Of a DNA stretch of 56,918 bases, positions 19,672 to 28,261 are shown one piece after another. The stretch is taken from the NCBI RefSeq assembly GCF_019655855.1, contig NZ_BPFX01000049.1, forward strand, positions 1 to 56,918, written 5' to 3'. Made by a program: the position numbers and the translations under genes. This DNA is from Pseudomonas paralcaligenes. Lineage in GTDB: Bacteria; Pseudomonadota; Gammaproteobacteria; Pseudomonadales; Pseudomonadaceae. Position 1 is the stretch's first letter, and each line of letters begins with the position of its first letter. Under the pieces are notes generated by a model. It was not told the DNA's origin and searched no databases. It saw nothing but the letters and a program-made list of their open reading frames with translations.

Positions 19672-19764
19672 CTCGGGTAACCAAGGAACTGGCAGGTTCC
19701 ATGCATTTGCCCAGCGCAAATGCGAAGAAAGCGCGGAGTTGGCTCCGCACCCGGTAAACCCGAG
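19672..19764 (+). repeat. Nested inverted repeats upstream of phaC1
   Basis: The outer arms CTCGGGTAACC (19672-19682) and GGTAAACCCGAG (19753-19764) enclose two hairpins: CATTTGC/GCAAATG (19704-19710 and 19716-19722) and GCGGAG/CTCCGC (19733-19738 and 19743-19748). Together they could fold as a branched leader RNA or act as protein-binding dyads. The rest of the 299-bp gap (19540-19838) shows no gene. Confidence 0.5.
19689..19705 (+). promoter_or_regulatory. phaC1: Candidate sigma-54 promoter of phaC1
   Basis: CTGGCAGGTTCCATGCA has the invariant GG-N10-GC spacing of -24/-12 promoters (GG at 19691-19692, GC at 19703-19704). It lies 134 bp before phaC1. RpoN dependence of medium-chain PHA synthesis and a -24/-12 motif upstream of phaC1 have been described for P. 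aeruginosa. The -12 box departs from TTGC (ATGC here). Confidence 0.5.
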
Positions 19765-19838
19765 CAGTACCAGCCCTTCGCCCTGTGCCGTCACACAGCT
19801 GCAGTTGGTATTCGTCTCAGGACAATGGAGCGTCGTAG

Positions 19839-21518
19839 ATGACCCAAAAGAATAATGATGACCTGCATCGCCAAGCCTCGGAAAACACCTTGGGCCTGAA
19901 CCCGGTGATCGGCTTGCGCGGCAAGGATCTACTCACTTCTGCCCGGATGGTGCTGGCCCAGGCCATCAAGCAACCCTTTCACAGCGCCAAGCACGTCACC
20001 CACTTCGCCCTCGAGCTGAAGAACGTGGTGCTCGGCCAGTCCACCCTGGCCCCCGACGCCGACGACCGTCGCTTCAGCGACCCGGCCTGGAGCCAGAACC
20101 CGCTGTACCGTCGCTACCTGCAGACCTACCTGGCCTGGCGCAAGGAGCTGCACGAGTGGATCGAGGACAGCAACCTCTCCGAACAGGACGCCAGTCGCGG
20201 CCACTTCGTCATCAACCTGATGACCGAAGCCATGGCGCCGACCAACAGCATGGCCCACCCGGCGGCCGTGAAACGCTTCTTCGAAACCGGCGGCAAGAGC
20301 CTGCTCGACGGCCTCTCCCACCTGGCCAAGGACATCGTCAACAACGGCGGCATGCCCAGCCAGGTGAAGATGGACGCCTTCGAGGTCGGCAAGAACCTGG
20401 CCACCAGCGAAGGCGCGGTGATCTTCCGCAACGACCTGCTGGAGCTGATCCAGTACAAGCCCATCACCGAGCAGGTGCACGAGCGCCCGCTGCTGGTGGT
20501 GCCGCCGCAGATCAACAAGTTCTACGTGTTCGACCTGTCACCGGAGAAGAGCGTCGCCCGCTTCCTCCTGCGCAACGGCGTGCAGACCTTCGTGGTGAGC
20601 TGGCGCAACCCGACCAAGGCGCAGCGCGAGTGGGGCCTGTCGACCTATATCGAGGCGCTCAAGGAAGCCGTCGACGTGGTCACCGCCATCACCGGCAGCA
20701 AGGACGTCAACCTGCTCGGCGCCTGCTCCGGCGGCATCACCATCTCTTCGCTGCTCGGCCACTACGCCGCCACCGGCGAGCAGAAGGTCAACTCGATGAC
20801 CCTGCTGGTCAGCGTGCTCGACACCAAGCTGGACACCCAGGTCGCCCTGTTCGCCGACGAGAAGACCCTCGAGGCCGCCAAGCGCCGCTCCTACCAGTCC
20901 GGCGTGCTGGAAGGCAAGGACATGGCGAAAGTCTTCGCCTGGATGCGCCCCAACGACCTGATCTGGAACTACTGGGTCAACAACTACCTGCTGGGCAACG
21001 AGCCGCCGGTGTTCGACATCCTCTACTGGAACAACGACACCACCCGCCTGCCCGCCGCCCTGCACGGCGACCTGATCGAACTGTTCAAGACCAACCCCCT
21101 GACCCGCGCCGGCGCCCTGGAGGTCTGCGGCACGCCGATCGATCTCAAGCAGGTCACCAGCGACATCTATTGCGTGGCCGGCACCACCGACCACATCACC
21201 CCGTGGGAAGCCTGCTACAAGTCCTCGCTGCTGTTCGGCGGCAAGGTCGAGTTCGTGCTCTCCAACAGCGGCCACATCCAGAGCATCCTCAACCCACCGG
21301 GCAACCCCAAGGCGCGCTTCTCCACCAACAGCGAGCAGGCCGCGACCTCCAGGCAGTGGCAGGAACATGCGACCAAGCACGCCGACTCCTGGTGGCTGCA
21401 CTGGCAGCAATGGCTGGCCGAACGCTCGGGCAAGCTGAAGAAGGCACCCACCAGCCTGGGCAACAAGGCCCACGCGCCGGGCGAAGCCTCGCCGGGGACC
21501 TACGTGCACGAACGCTGA
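19839..21518 (+). CDS. phaC1: Class II poly(3-hydroxyalkanoate) polymerase 1
   Basis: PhaC1 polymerises (R)-3-hydroxyacyl-CoA of medium chain length into storage granules. The 559 residues match P. aeruginosa PhaC1 throughout. The alpha/beta-hydrolase lipase-like box GACSGG places the catalytic Cys at 296, with the likely triad completed by Asp451 (TTDHITPW) and His479 (SNSGHIQS). The C-terminus SPGTYVHER is typical. The ATG is preceded by GGAG at eight bases. It is the first gene of phaC1-phaZ-phaC2-phaD. The A-rich bases just after the start (CAAAAGAATAATGA) could be a Hfq/Crc target, an inference from P. putida. Confidence 0.97.
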   Translation: MTQKNNDDLHRQASENTLGLNPVIGLRGKDLLTSARMVLAQAIKQPFHSAKHVTHFALELKNVVLGQSTLAPDADDRRFSDPAWSQNPLYRRYLQTYLAWRKELHEWIEDSNLSEQDASRGHFVINLMTEAMAPTNSMAHPAAVKRFFETGGKSLLDGLSHLAKDIVNNGGMPSQVKMDAFEVGKNLATSEGAVIFRNDLLELIQYKPITEQVHERPLLVVPPQINKFYVFDLSPEKSVARFLLRNGVQTFVVSWRNPTKAQREWGLSTYIEALKEAVDVVTAITGSKDVNLLGACSGGITISSLLGHYAATGEQKVNSMTLLVSVLDTKLDTQVALFADEKTLEAAKRRSYQSGVLEGKDMAKVFAWMRPNDLIWNYWVNNYLLGNEPPVFDILYWNNDTTRLPAALHGDLIELFKTNPLTRAGALEVCGTPIDLKQVTSDIYCVAGTTDHITPWEACYKSSLLFGGKVEFVLSNSGHIQSILNPPGNPKARFSTNSEQAATSRQWQEHATKHADSWWLHWQQWLAERSGKLKKAPTSLGNKAHAPGEASPGTYVHER

Positions 21519-21677
21519 AACCGGCAACGCTGCACCTTGCGCAGTACTGCCCGCGGCACCCGGACGTGCCGCACGCCGCCCAGGCCAGTGGCCCGGGCGG
21601 CGCCCGCCAAGCGGCGGGAGACTGGCGAGCGACCCCGGAAGGTCGCTCTCCGCTGATCCATGTATAGGGCCTAGTGC

Positions 21678-22535
21678 ATGCCGCAACCTTTCGTATTTCG
21701 CACCATCGAGCTGGATGGCCAGACCATCCGCACCGCGGTCCGCCCGGGCAGCAGCAGCCTGACGCCCTTGCTGATCTTCAACGGCATCGGCGCCAACCTC
21801 GAGCTGGTCATGCCCTTCGTCCGCGCGCTCGACCCGGACCTGGAGGTGATCGCCTTCGATGTCCCCGGTGTCGGCGGCTCGTCGACACCGTCCACACCCT
21901 ACCGTTTCCCCGGCCTGGCCAAGCTGGCCGCACGCATGCTCGACTACCTGGACTACGGCCAGGTCAACGCCATCGGCGTCTCCTGGGGCGGCGCGCTGGC
22001 GCAACAGTTCGCCCACGACTACCCGGAACGCTGCAAGAAGCTGGTGCTGGCCGCCACCTCGGCTGGCGCCGTGATGGTGCCCGGCAAGCCCAAGGTGCTC
22101 TGGCGCATGGCCAGCCCGCGGCGCTACATCCAGCCGTCCTACGGCGTGCACATCGCACCGGACATCTACGGTGGTGCCTTCCGCCGCGATCCCAAGCTGG
22201 CCCTGGCGCATGCCAGCAAGGTGCGTTCCGGCGGCAAGATGGGCTACTACTGGCAGCTGTTCGCCGGCCTCGGCTGGACCAGCATCCACTGGCTGCATCG
22301 CATTCGCCAACCTACCCTGGTACTGGCCGGCGACGATGACCCGCTCATCCCGCTGGTCAACATGCGCCTGCTCGCCTGGCGCATCCCCAACTCGGAACTT
22401 CACGTCATCGACGACGGTCACCTGTTCCTCGTGACGCGCGCCGAAGCGGTGGCGCCTATCATCATGAAATTCCTCCAGGAGGAACGGCAGCGCGCGGTGA
22501 TGCATCCGCAGCCGCAGCCCGTTCGCAGTCACTGA
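21678..22535 (+). CDS. phaZ: Intracellular poly(3-hydroxyalkanoate) depolymerase
   Basis: PhaZ releases 3-hydroxyacids from medium-chain PHA granules when carbon is needed. The 285-residue alpha/beta hydrolase has the nucleophile elbow GVSWGG with Ser102, Asp221 (AGDDDPLI) and His248 (DDGHLF), the same numbering as the characterised P. putida enzyme. It lies between the two synthase genes, 159 bp after phaC1, an intergenic stretch with G+C-rich inverted segments and no extra gene. Concurrent expression with the synthase allows polymer turnover. Confidence 0.96.
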   Translation: MPQPFVFRTIELDGQTIRTAVRPGSSSLTPLLIFNGIGANLELVMPFVRALDPDLEVIAFDVPGVGGSSTPSTPYRFPGLAKLAARMLDYLDYGQVNAIGVSWGGALAQQFAHDYPERCKKLVLAATSAGAVMVPGKPKVLWRMASPRRYIQPSYGVHIAPDIYGGAFRRDPKLALAHASKVRSGGKMGYYWQLFAGLGWTSIHWLHRIRQPTLVLAGDDDPLIPLVNMRLLAWRIPNSELHVIDDGHLFLVTRAEAVAPIIMKFLQEERQRAVMHPQPQPVRSH

Positions 22536-22682
22536 TCGCCCGGCTCCGGCACGCTTCGCCCCCGAACGGGGCATGCCGGACAGGGATGATTTTTGCGCGG
22601 CAGTCTGGAATGCTCTCCGGCGCGCCTTGGTACAAGCCTTGCTGTCACCGGATATGACAGTTCGACGACGGAGCCTGCCCTC

Positions 22683-24365
22683 ATGCGAGACAAGACTGCA
22701 CCGGGATCCATGCCGGTCCCCGCACACTTCATGAACGCGCAAAGCGCGATGGTCGGCCTGCGCGGCCGCGATCTCTTCTCCACGCTGCGCAACCTGGCGT
22801 TCCAGGGCCTGCGCCAGCCGGTGCACAGCACGCGACACCTGCTGTCGTTCGGCAAACAGCTGGGCCGGGTGATGCTCGGTGACACACCGCATCAGCCCAA
22901 CCCGCAGGACCAGCGCTTCGCCGATCCCACCTGGCACCTCAACCCCTTCTACCGACGCACCCTGCAGGCCTACCTGGCCTGGCAGAAGCAGCTCAAGGCC
23001 TGGATCGACGAGAGCGACCTGTCGCCGGACGACCGCACTCGCGCGCACTTCCTGTTCGCCCTGCTCAACGACGCCCTGGCGCCCACCAACACCCTGCTCA
23101 ACCCGCTGGCGCTCAAGGAGCTGTTCAACAGCGGCGGCAGCAGCGCGGTGCGTGGCCTGCGCCACATGCTCGACGACCTGCTGCACAACAGCGGCATGCC
23201 ACGGCAGGTCAACAAGCAGGCCTTCGAGATCGGCCGCAACCTGGCCACCACCCCCGGCTCGGTAGTGTTCCGCTGCGAGCTGTTCGAACTGATCCACTAC
23301 AAGCCGATGAGCGAGAAGCAGTATCAGCGCCCGCTGCTGGTGGTGCCGCCGCAGATCAACAAGTTCTACATCTTCGACCTCAGCCCGGAGAAGAGCTTCA
23401 TCCAGTACTGCCTGAAGAACGGCCTGCAGGTGTTCATGATCAGCTGGCGCAACCCGGATGCACGCCACCGCGAATGGGGCCTGTCCAGCTACGTCCAGGC
23501 GGTGGACGACGCCACCGAGGTGTGCCGCGCGATCACCGGCAGCAAGGAAGTGAACCTGCTGGGCGCCTGCGCCGGCGGCCTGACCATCGCCGCGCTGCAG
23601 GGCCACCTGCAGGCCAAGCGCCAGCTGCGCAAGGTCGGTTGCGCCACCTACCTGGTCAGCCTGATGGACGCCCAGGTGGAAAGCCCGGCAATGCTGTTCG
23701 CCGACGAGCAGACCCTGGAGTCGGCCAAGCGCCGCTCCTACCAGAGCGGCGTGCTGGACGGCCGCGACATGGCTCGGGTGTTCGCCTGGATGCGCCCCAA
23801 CGACCTGATCTGGAACTACTGGGTCAACAACTACCTGATGGGCAAGGAGCCGCCGGCCTTCGACATCCTCTACTGGAACAACGACAACACCCGCCTGCCG
23901 GCCGCGTTGCACGGCGACCTGCTCGACCTGTTCAAGCACAACCCGCTGACCCGCAGCGGCGGCCTGGAGGTGTGCGGCACGCCGATCGACCTGTCCAAGG
24001 TCAACCTGGACAGCTTCAGCGTCGCCGGCATCAACGACCACATCACCCCCTGGGACACGGTCTACCGCTCCGCCCTGCTGCTGGGCGGCAACAGCCGCTT
24101 CATCCTGTCCAACAGCGGGCACATCCAGAGCATCCTCAACCCGCCGGGCAACCCCAAGGCCAACTACTTCGAGAACGGCAAGCTGACCAGCGACCCCCGC
24201 GCCTGGTACTACGACGCGGAGAAGAAGGACGGCAGTTGGTGGCCGCAGTGGCTGGAATGGATCCAGCAGCGCTCGGGTGAACAGCGCGAGACCATCTTCA
24301 GCGTCGGCAGCAACAAGTACCCGGCCATGGAAGCGGCGCCCGGCATCTACGTGCATGTTCGCTGA
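22683..24365 (+). CDS. phaC2: Class II poly(3-hydroxyalkanoate) polymerase 2
   Basis: This is the second medium-chain PHA synthase, a paralogue of PhaC1 with the same fold and near-identical blocks such as KRRSYQSGVL and LPAALHGDLL. The start at 22683 (MRDKTAPG) agrees with P. aeruginosa PhaC2 (MREKPTPG); earlier in-frame ATG codons have no family support. It has 560 residues. The active-site box is GACAGG, with the catalytic Cys kept and the next residue Ala instead of the Ser of PhaC1. The Asp (INDHITPW) and His (SNSGHIQS) motifs are retained. Confidence 0.96.
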   Translation: MRDKTAPGSMPVPAHFMNAQSAMVGLRGRDLFSTLRNLAFQGLRQPVHSTRHLLSFGKQLGRVMLGDTPHQPNPQDQRFADPTWHLNPFYRRTLQAYLAWQKQLKAWIDESDLSPDDRTRAHFLFALLNDALAPTNTLLNPLALKELFNSGGSSAVRGLRHMLDDLLHNSGMPRQVNKQAFEIGRNLATTPGSVVFRCELFELIHYKPMSEKQYQRPLLVVPPQINKFYIFDLSPEKSFIQYCLKNGLQVFMISWRNPDARHREWGLSSYVQAVDDATEVCRAITGSKEVNLLGACAGGLTIAALQGHLQAKRQLRKVGCATYLVSLMDAQVESPAMLFADEQTLESAKRRSYQSGVLDGRDMARVFAWMRPNDLIWNYWVNNYLMGKEPPAFDILYWNNDNTRLPAALHGDLLDLFKHNPLTRSGGLEVCGTPIDLSKVNLDSFSVAGINDHITPWDTVYRSALLLGGNSRFILSNSGHIQSILNPPGNPKANYFENGKLTSDPRAWYYDAEKKDGSWWPQWLEWIQQRSGEQRETIFSVGSNKYPAMEAAPGIYVHVR

Positions 24366-24443
24366 GCCGCCGACAAAGCACTGGCCGAGCGACCGCCCGG
24401 CCAGTTATCGTCGCTGCTCCGGCGGCCAGAACAAGATCATGGA

Positions 24444-25058
24444 ATGAAGACCCGCGACCGCATCCTCGAATGCGCCCTGCAGCTGTTCAACGAGCAGGGC
24501 GAACCGAACGTCTCGACCCTCGAGATCGCCACCGAGATGGGCATCAGCCCGGGCAACCTCTATTACCACTTCCACGGCAAGGAGCCGCTGGTGATGGAGC
24601 TGTTCGAGCGCTTCCAGCACGAACTGGCGCCGCTGCTCGACCCGCCCGCGGAAGCCGAACTGGGCGCCGAGGACTACTGGCTGTTCCTGCACCTGATCGT
24701 CGAGCGGCTGGCCCAGTACCGCTTCCTGTTCCAGGATCTGTCCAACCTGTCCGGCCGCCTGCCCAGGCTGGCCCGTGGCATCCGCCAGTGGCTCAACCTG
24801 CTCAAGCGCACCTTGGCCAGTCTGCTGGCGCGGCTCAAGGCCCAGGACCAGCTGCGCAGCGACACCGAGGCGCTCGGCCAGCTGGTCGAACAGATCACCC
24901 TGACCCTGCTGTTCTCCCTGGACTACCAGCGTATCCTCGGCGCGGATGGCGAAGTGCGGCTGGTGGTATTCCAGGTGATGATGCTGGTCGCCCCGCACCT
25001 CACCGACGGATCGCGCCACGCCGCCGAACGCATCGCCCGCCGCTATCTGGAAGCCTGA
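24444..25058 (+). CDS. phaD: TetR-family regulator PhaD of PHA genes
   Basis: In P. putida PhaD acts as an activator of phaC1 and phaI that responds to a CoA intermediate of fatty-acid oxidation. The 204 residues begin with a TetR helix-turn-helix (about 4-50: RDRILECALQLFNEQG, TLEIATEMGISPGNLYYHF). The remainder is a helical ligand/dimer domain without strong motifs. It lies 78 bp after phaC2 and converges with phaF across a strong stem-loop. The role is inferred from position and family. Confidence 0.9.
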   Translation: MKTRDRILECALQLFNEQGEPNVSTLEIATEMGISPGNLYYHFHGKEPLVMELFERFQHELAPLLDPPAEAELGAEDYWLFLHLIVERLAQYRFLFQDLSNLSGRLPRLARGIRQWLNLLKRTLASLLARLKAQDQLRSDTEALGQLVEQITLTLLFSLDYQRILGADGEVRLVVFQVMMLVAPHLTDGSRHAAERIARRYLEA

Positions 25059-25067
25059 GGCCTGAAA

Positions 25068-25100
25068 TGCAAACGCCCGGCACTGGGCCGGGCGTTTGCA
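25068..25100. terminator. Stem-loop between convergent phaD and phaF
   Basis: A perfect 14-bp stem, TGCAAACGCCCGGC (25068-25081) and its complement (25087-25100), has a 5-base loop. The arms end in AAAC/GTTT, with no long T-run on either strand. It lies 9 bp after the phaD stop and 13 bp from the phaF stop, so a bidirectional terminator is likely. Confidence 0.75.
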
Positions 25101-25113
25101 CATCCTGAAAGAA

Positions 25114-25917
25114 TCAGGACGGCGTTGCGGGCGTCGCTGGTGCGGCGGCCGGAGCTGCCGGTGCAGCAGCCGGAGCCGGTGCCGGAGCAGCGGGCTTGGC
25201 GGCAGCGGCCGGTTTGGCGGCCGGCTTCGGCGCGGCGGGTTTCTTCACCGCCGGCTTCTTCGCGGCAGCCGGCTTGGCGGCCGGTTTCGCAGCGGGCTTG
25301 GCTGCAGGCTTCGCGGCAGCTTTCGCCACCGGTTTGGCCGCAGGCTTCGCTGCCGGCTTGGCAGCCGCTTTCGCAGCAGGCTTGGCGGCGGGTTTGGCCG
25401 CAGGCTTGACGGCCGGCTTCGCGGCAGCGGGCTTGACCGACTTCACCGAAACACCGGTGAGCTTCTCGATCTGCTTGGTCAGGCTGTCGACCTTGGTCTG
25501 CAGCGCCTTCACCTCATTGCGGCTGGGCACGCCCAGACGGGAGATGGCGCTGTTCAGACGCTTGTCGAAAGCCTCTTCCAGCTCGTTCCATTTGCCCAGG
25601 GCCTTGCCCTTGACCTCGTCGACCTTCGACTTGGCCGAACCGACGGTGGTGCCGACGCTGGACTTGACCACGTCCAGTTGCTTGTCGACTTCGGTCTTGG
25701 CCTTCTTCTCGGCCTTCTCGCCATCCTTGACCAGGCCGTCGAACAGCTTGTTGCCGTCCTTGCTGATCTTGGAATAGGCGCCGAGGCCGGCCAGCCAGAT
25801 CTGCCGCGAGTAGTTCTCGATCTCGCCGATCCAGGAATTGCTTTCCTTCTTGGCAGCCGGCTTCTTCACTGCCGGTTTTGCCGCCGGTTTTACCGCGGTA
25901 GTTTTCTTAACAGCCAT
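25114..25917 (-). CDS. phaF: Phasin PhaF with AKP-repeat DNA-binding tail
   Basis: PhaF coats PHA granules and tethers them to the nucleoid for segregation. The ATG at 25917 gives 267 residues. The N-terminal half (about 25-145) is the phasin domain shared with PhaI (IWLAGLGAYSKI, GKWNELEEAFDKRLNSAISRLGVPS) and includes a leucine-zipper-like coiled coil. The C-terminal half is built of AAKPAAKPAVKK-type repeats, histone H1-like and strongly basic, then a Pro/Ala tail. It is transcribed after phaI with a 10-bp gap. The repeats may cause length variation between strains. Confidence 0.94.
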   Translation of the reverse strand: MAVKKTTAVKPAAKPAVKKPAAKKESNSWIGEIENYSRQIWLAGLGAYSKISKDGNKLFDGLVKDGEKAEKKAKTEVDKQLDVVKSSVGTTVGSAKSKVDEVKGKALGKWNELEEAFDKRLNSAISRLGVPSRNEVKALQTKVDSLTKQIEKLTGVSVKSVKPAAAKPAVKPAAKPAAKPAAKAAAKPAAKPAAKPVAKAAAKPAAKPAAKPAAKPAAAKKPAVKKPAAPKPAAKPAAAAKPAAPAPAPAAAPAAPAAAPATPATPS

Positions 25918-25927
25918 CCTGCTCTCC

Positions 25928-26380
25928 TTATTGGGTACGCGCCACTCGCTCAAGCAAAGCATTCAACTCGTCCAGCTTAGCAGAGAGTGCCTCAACATCC
26001 TGCTTGGAGGGAATACCCAGGCGGTTGAGCGCGCTGGCGACACGATTGTCGAAGGCCTTCTCGATCTTGTCGAATTGCACTTCGACCTTGCCTTTGACTT
26101 CGGAAACGCTGTTTTTGACGGTCTTGATCTGAGTTTCGATCTGGCTGTTGGCGGCATCGACCTGCTCGTTCACCAGTTTCTTGCCCTGCTTCTCGACGCC
26201 TTCGCCGGCCTTGACCAGCTCCTTGAAGTAGTCGACGCCCTCGGCACCGGCCTTGGCATAGGCGCCCAGGCCCGCCAGCCATACCCGGCGGGCATAGGCT
26301 TTGACATCGGTGAGAACGGTAGCTTTGTCTTCGACCTTCGCGACTACGGCTTTCTTCTTGGCGGCAACTTTAGTGGCCAT
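25928..26380 (-). CDS. phaI: Phasin PhaI
   Basis: PhaI is the small granule-associated phasin. The start MATKVAAKKK at 26380 gives 150 residues; an ATG six codons upstream lacks support. The phasin domain (VWLAGLGAYAKAGAEGVDYFKELVKAGEGVEKQGKK, then FDNRVASALNRLGIPSKQDVEAL) resembles the N-terminal half of PhaF closely, evidence of duplication. It is the first gene of phaI-phaF, divergent in sense from phaC1ZC2D. The 102-bp leader contains a small dyad CGTCC/GGACG (26413-26429) that could be a PhaD operator or RNA hairpin; this is only a guess. Confidence 0.94.
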   Translation of the reverse strand: MATKVAAKKKAVVAKVEDKATVLTDVKAYARRVWLAGLGAYAKAGAEGVDYFKELVKAGEGVEKQGKKLVNEQVDAANSQIETQIKTVKNSVSEVKGKVEVQFDKIEKAFDNRVASALNRLGIPSKQDVEALSAKLDELNALLERVARTQ

Positions 26381-26482
26381 GGTGCACCTCACGTTCAAAG
26401 TGATGGACTGGTCGTCCCTTTCCAGGACGTGAGCGCAAGGTAGTGGGAAAAATTAGAAATCACATACTAGGGGCGCGGCACT

Positions 26483-26761
26483 TCAGGCCTGGAGGTGCTT
26501 GTCGAGGGTCTCCTCGATCTCGCGGCGGATGGTGCCGCCGAGCGCGGACAGCAGCAGGCCGAGCTTCAACTCCACGCGCACGCTGTCGGCGGCCACGTCG
26601 ATATGACCATCGGCGCCACTGCGCTTGAACTGCAGGCTGTCGCCGTTCCAGCGGTATTTCACGTCGTACTCGCTGGCCAGGCGCTGGGCCAGCGCCTCGG
26701 CCTTCTTGCGGGCGGCGGCGAGGCCCAGGGAATGGGTGCGTTCGACGGTGATGCGGGACAT
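26483..26761 (-). CDS. Polyhydroxyalkanoic acid system family protein (PHA granule region)
   Basis: This is a 92-residue protein of the small family found next to phasin genes in Pseudomonas (PHA_gran_rgn). It has no signal peptide or membrane segment. It begins with basic residues and HSLGLAAARKKAEALAQRLASEYDVKYRW, a helix and strand resembling a polyketide-cyclase/SRPBCC-like small fold, and ends REIEETLDKHLQA. It lies upstream of phaI on the same strand, 102 bp away. The biochemical role is unknown. Confidence 0.82.
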   Translation of the reverse strand: MSRITVERTHSLGLAAARKKAEALAQRLASEYDVKYRWNGDSLQFKRSGADGHIDVAADSVRVELKLGLLLSALGGTIRREIEETLDKHLQA

Positions 26762-26876
26762 GGGCGACTCCTGCTGCGACCTTGTGTCACGCGACTATAT
26801 CAGCTCCGCCCCGCGCCAAGACAAAGGCCGGCCACGGGTTTAGAATGGCCGCCACTTCGATTCAGGTGACCGCGAC

Positions 26877-27647
26877 ATGAACGATCCGCGCAAGGCTCCA
26901 GAGCAGGAAAAGACCACCCACTTCGGCTTCCAGGACGTTCCGGAAAGCCAGAAGGCGGAGAAGGTCGCCGAAGTCTTCCACTCGGTCGCGGCCAAGTACG
27001 ACCTGATGAACGACGTGCTCTCCGGCGGCCTGCACCGGTTGTGGAAGCGCTTCACCATTGAGCTGTCCGGCGTGCGCCCGGGCAATCGCGTTCTGGACAT
27101 CGCCGGTGGCACCGGCGACCTCACCCGCCAGTTCTCCCGCCTGGTCGGCCCGACCGGCGAGGTGGTGCTGGCCGACATCAACGACTCGATGCTCAAGGTC
27201 GGCCGTGATCGCCTGCTGGACAAGGGCGTGGCCGGCAACGTCGCCTTCGTCCAGGCCGACGCCGAGGCGCTGCCCTTCCCGGACAACCACTTCGACGTGG
27301 TCACCATCGCCTTCGGCCTGCGCAACGTGACACGCAAGGAAAACGCCCTGCGCTCCATGCTGCGCGTGCTCAAGCCGGGCGGCCGCCTGCTGGTGCTGGA
27401 GTTCTCCAAACCCGGCAACCCGCTGCTGGCCAAGGCCTACGACACCTACTCGTTCAGCTTCATGCCGCTGGCCGGCAAGCTGATCACCAACGACTCTGAC
27501 AGCTACCGCTACCTGGCCGAATCGATCCGCATGCACCCGGACCAGGAAACCCTCAAGGCGATGATGGTCGAGGCCGGCTTCGAGCGCGTCACCTACCACA
27601 ACATGACCGGCGGCATCGTCGCCCTGCATCGCGGTATCAAGCCCTGA
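26877..27647 (+). CDS. ubiE: Ubiquinone/menaquinone biosynthesis C-methyltransferase
   Basis: UbiE is the SAM-dependent methyltransferase that adds the C-methyl group to the benzoquinol ring in ubiquinone synthesis. The 256 residues have the family signature [21 protein letters not shown] motif [13 protein letters not shown] (near 73), and the post-motif [11 protein letters not shown] and [13 protein letters not shown] segment [11 protein letters not shown]. It starts the ubiE-ubiJ-ubiB operon, its stop overlapping the ubiJ start by one base. A TAGAAT hexamer at 26841-26846 may be its -10. Confidence 0.96.
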   Translation: MNDPRKAPEQEKTTHFGFQDVPESQKAEKVAEVFHSVAAKYDLMNDVLSGGLHRLWKRFTIELSGVRPGNRVLDIAGGTGDLTRQFSRLVGPTGEVVLADINDSMLKVGRDRLLDKGVAGNVAFVQADAEALPFPDNHFDVVTIAFGLRNVTRKENALRSMLRVLKPGGRLLVLEFSKPGNPLLAKAYDTYSFSFMPLAGKLITNDSDSYRYLAESIRMHPDQETLKAMMVEAGFERVTYHNMTGGIVALHRGIKP

Positions 27648-28261
27648 TGCTGATCACCGGGCTGCTGGCCGGCGTCGAGCACGGCCTCAACCGCGTGCTG
27701 CAGATGGACAGCACCGCGCTGCCCCGCCTGGCCCGGCTGGAAGGCAAGGTGATCGAGGTCGACTGCCAGAGTCCGGCGCTCAAGCTGTTCATCCTGCCTG
27801 GTGCGGACGGCCTGCAACTGGCTGGCCAATGGGGTGAGGCCGACTGCGTGCTCAGCGCCCCGGCCGGCAGCCTGCTGCGCCTGGCCCTGGCCAAGGACAA
27901 GACCGCCGTCCTGCACCGCCCGGAAGTCGCCCTGAGCGGCGACAGCGCCGTGCTGCTGGAGCTGGCCGGCATCCTCCAGGACCTGGAACTGGACTGGGAA
28001 TACGAACTCTCGCGCTGGCTCGGCCCGGTCGGCAGCCAACTGCTCGCCGGCCACTTGCGCAGCCGTGCGGGCTGGGTCGGCGACAGCCTGGACAGCCTGC
28101 GCCAGACCCTGGCCGACTACCTGGCCGAGGAGTCGCGCAGCCTGGTCGGCGAACGCGAGGCCCAGGCCCGCTTCGACGAACTGGACGACCTCAAGCTGGC
28201 CCTCGACCGCCTCGACGCGCGCATCGACCGCCTCGCCCGCAACCTGAACAAGAACCCATGA
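27647..28261 (+). CDS. ubiJ: Ubiquinone biosynthesis accessory factor UbiJ (SCP2 domain)
   Basis: UbiJ is a lipid-binding scaffold of the soluble Ubi complex. The 204-residue protein has an N-terminal sterol-carrier-protein-2 fold (about 10-115, [51 protein letters not shown]). Its C-terminal tail is a coiled coil ([25 protein letters not shown]). Its place between ubiE and ubiB, overlapping both, is diagnostic of ubiJ. Confidence 0.92.
   Translation: MLITGLLAGVEHGLNRVLQMDSTALPRLARLEGKVIEVDCQSPALKLFILPGADGLQLAGQWGEADCVLSAPAGSLLRLALAKDKTAVLHRPEVALSGDSAVLLELAGILQDLELDWEYELSRWLGPVGSQLLAGHLRSRAGWVGDSLDSLRQTLADYLAEESRSLVGEREAQARFDELDDLKLALDRLDARIDRLARNLNKNP

Noticed and set aside
20538..24356. 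A minus-strand open frame of 1272 codons antisense to phaC1, phaZ and phaC2
   Set aside because: Its translation is low in complexity (many Val, Ala, Gly, Arg, Gln, His), has no family motif and lies exactly opposite three well-identified genes. High G+C removes stop codons in this frame.
25096..25980. A Gly/Arg- or Gly/Leu-rich protein on the plus strand opposite phaF
   Set aside because: It is the antisense of the AKP repeats of PhaF and has no supporting start signals.
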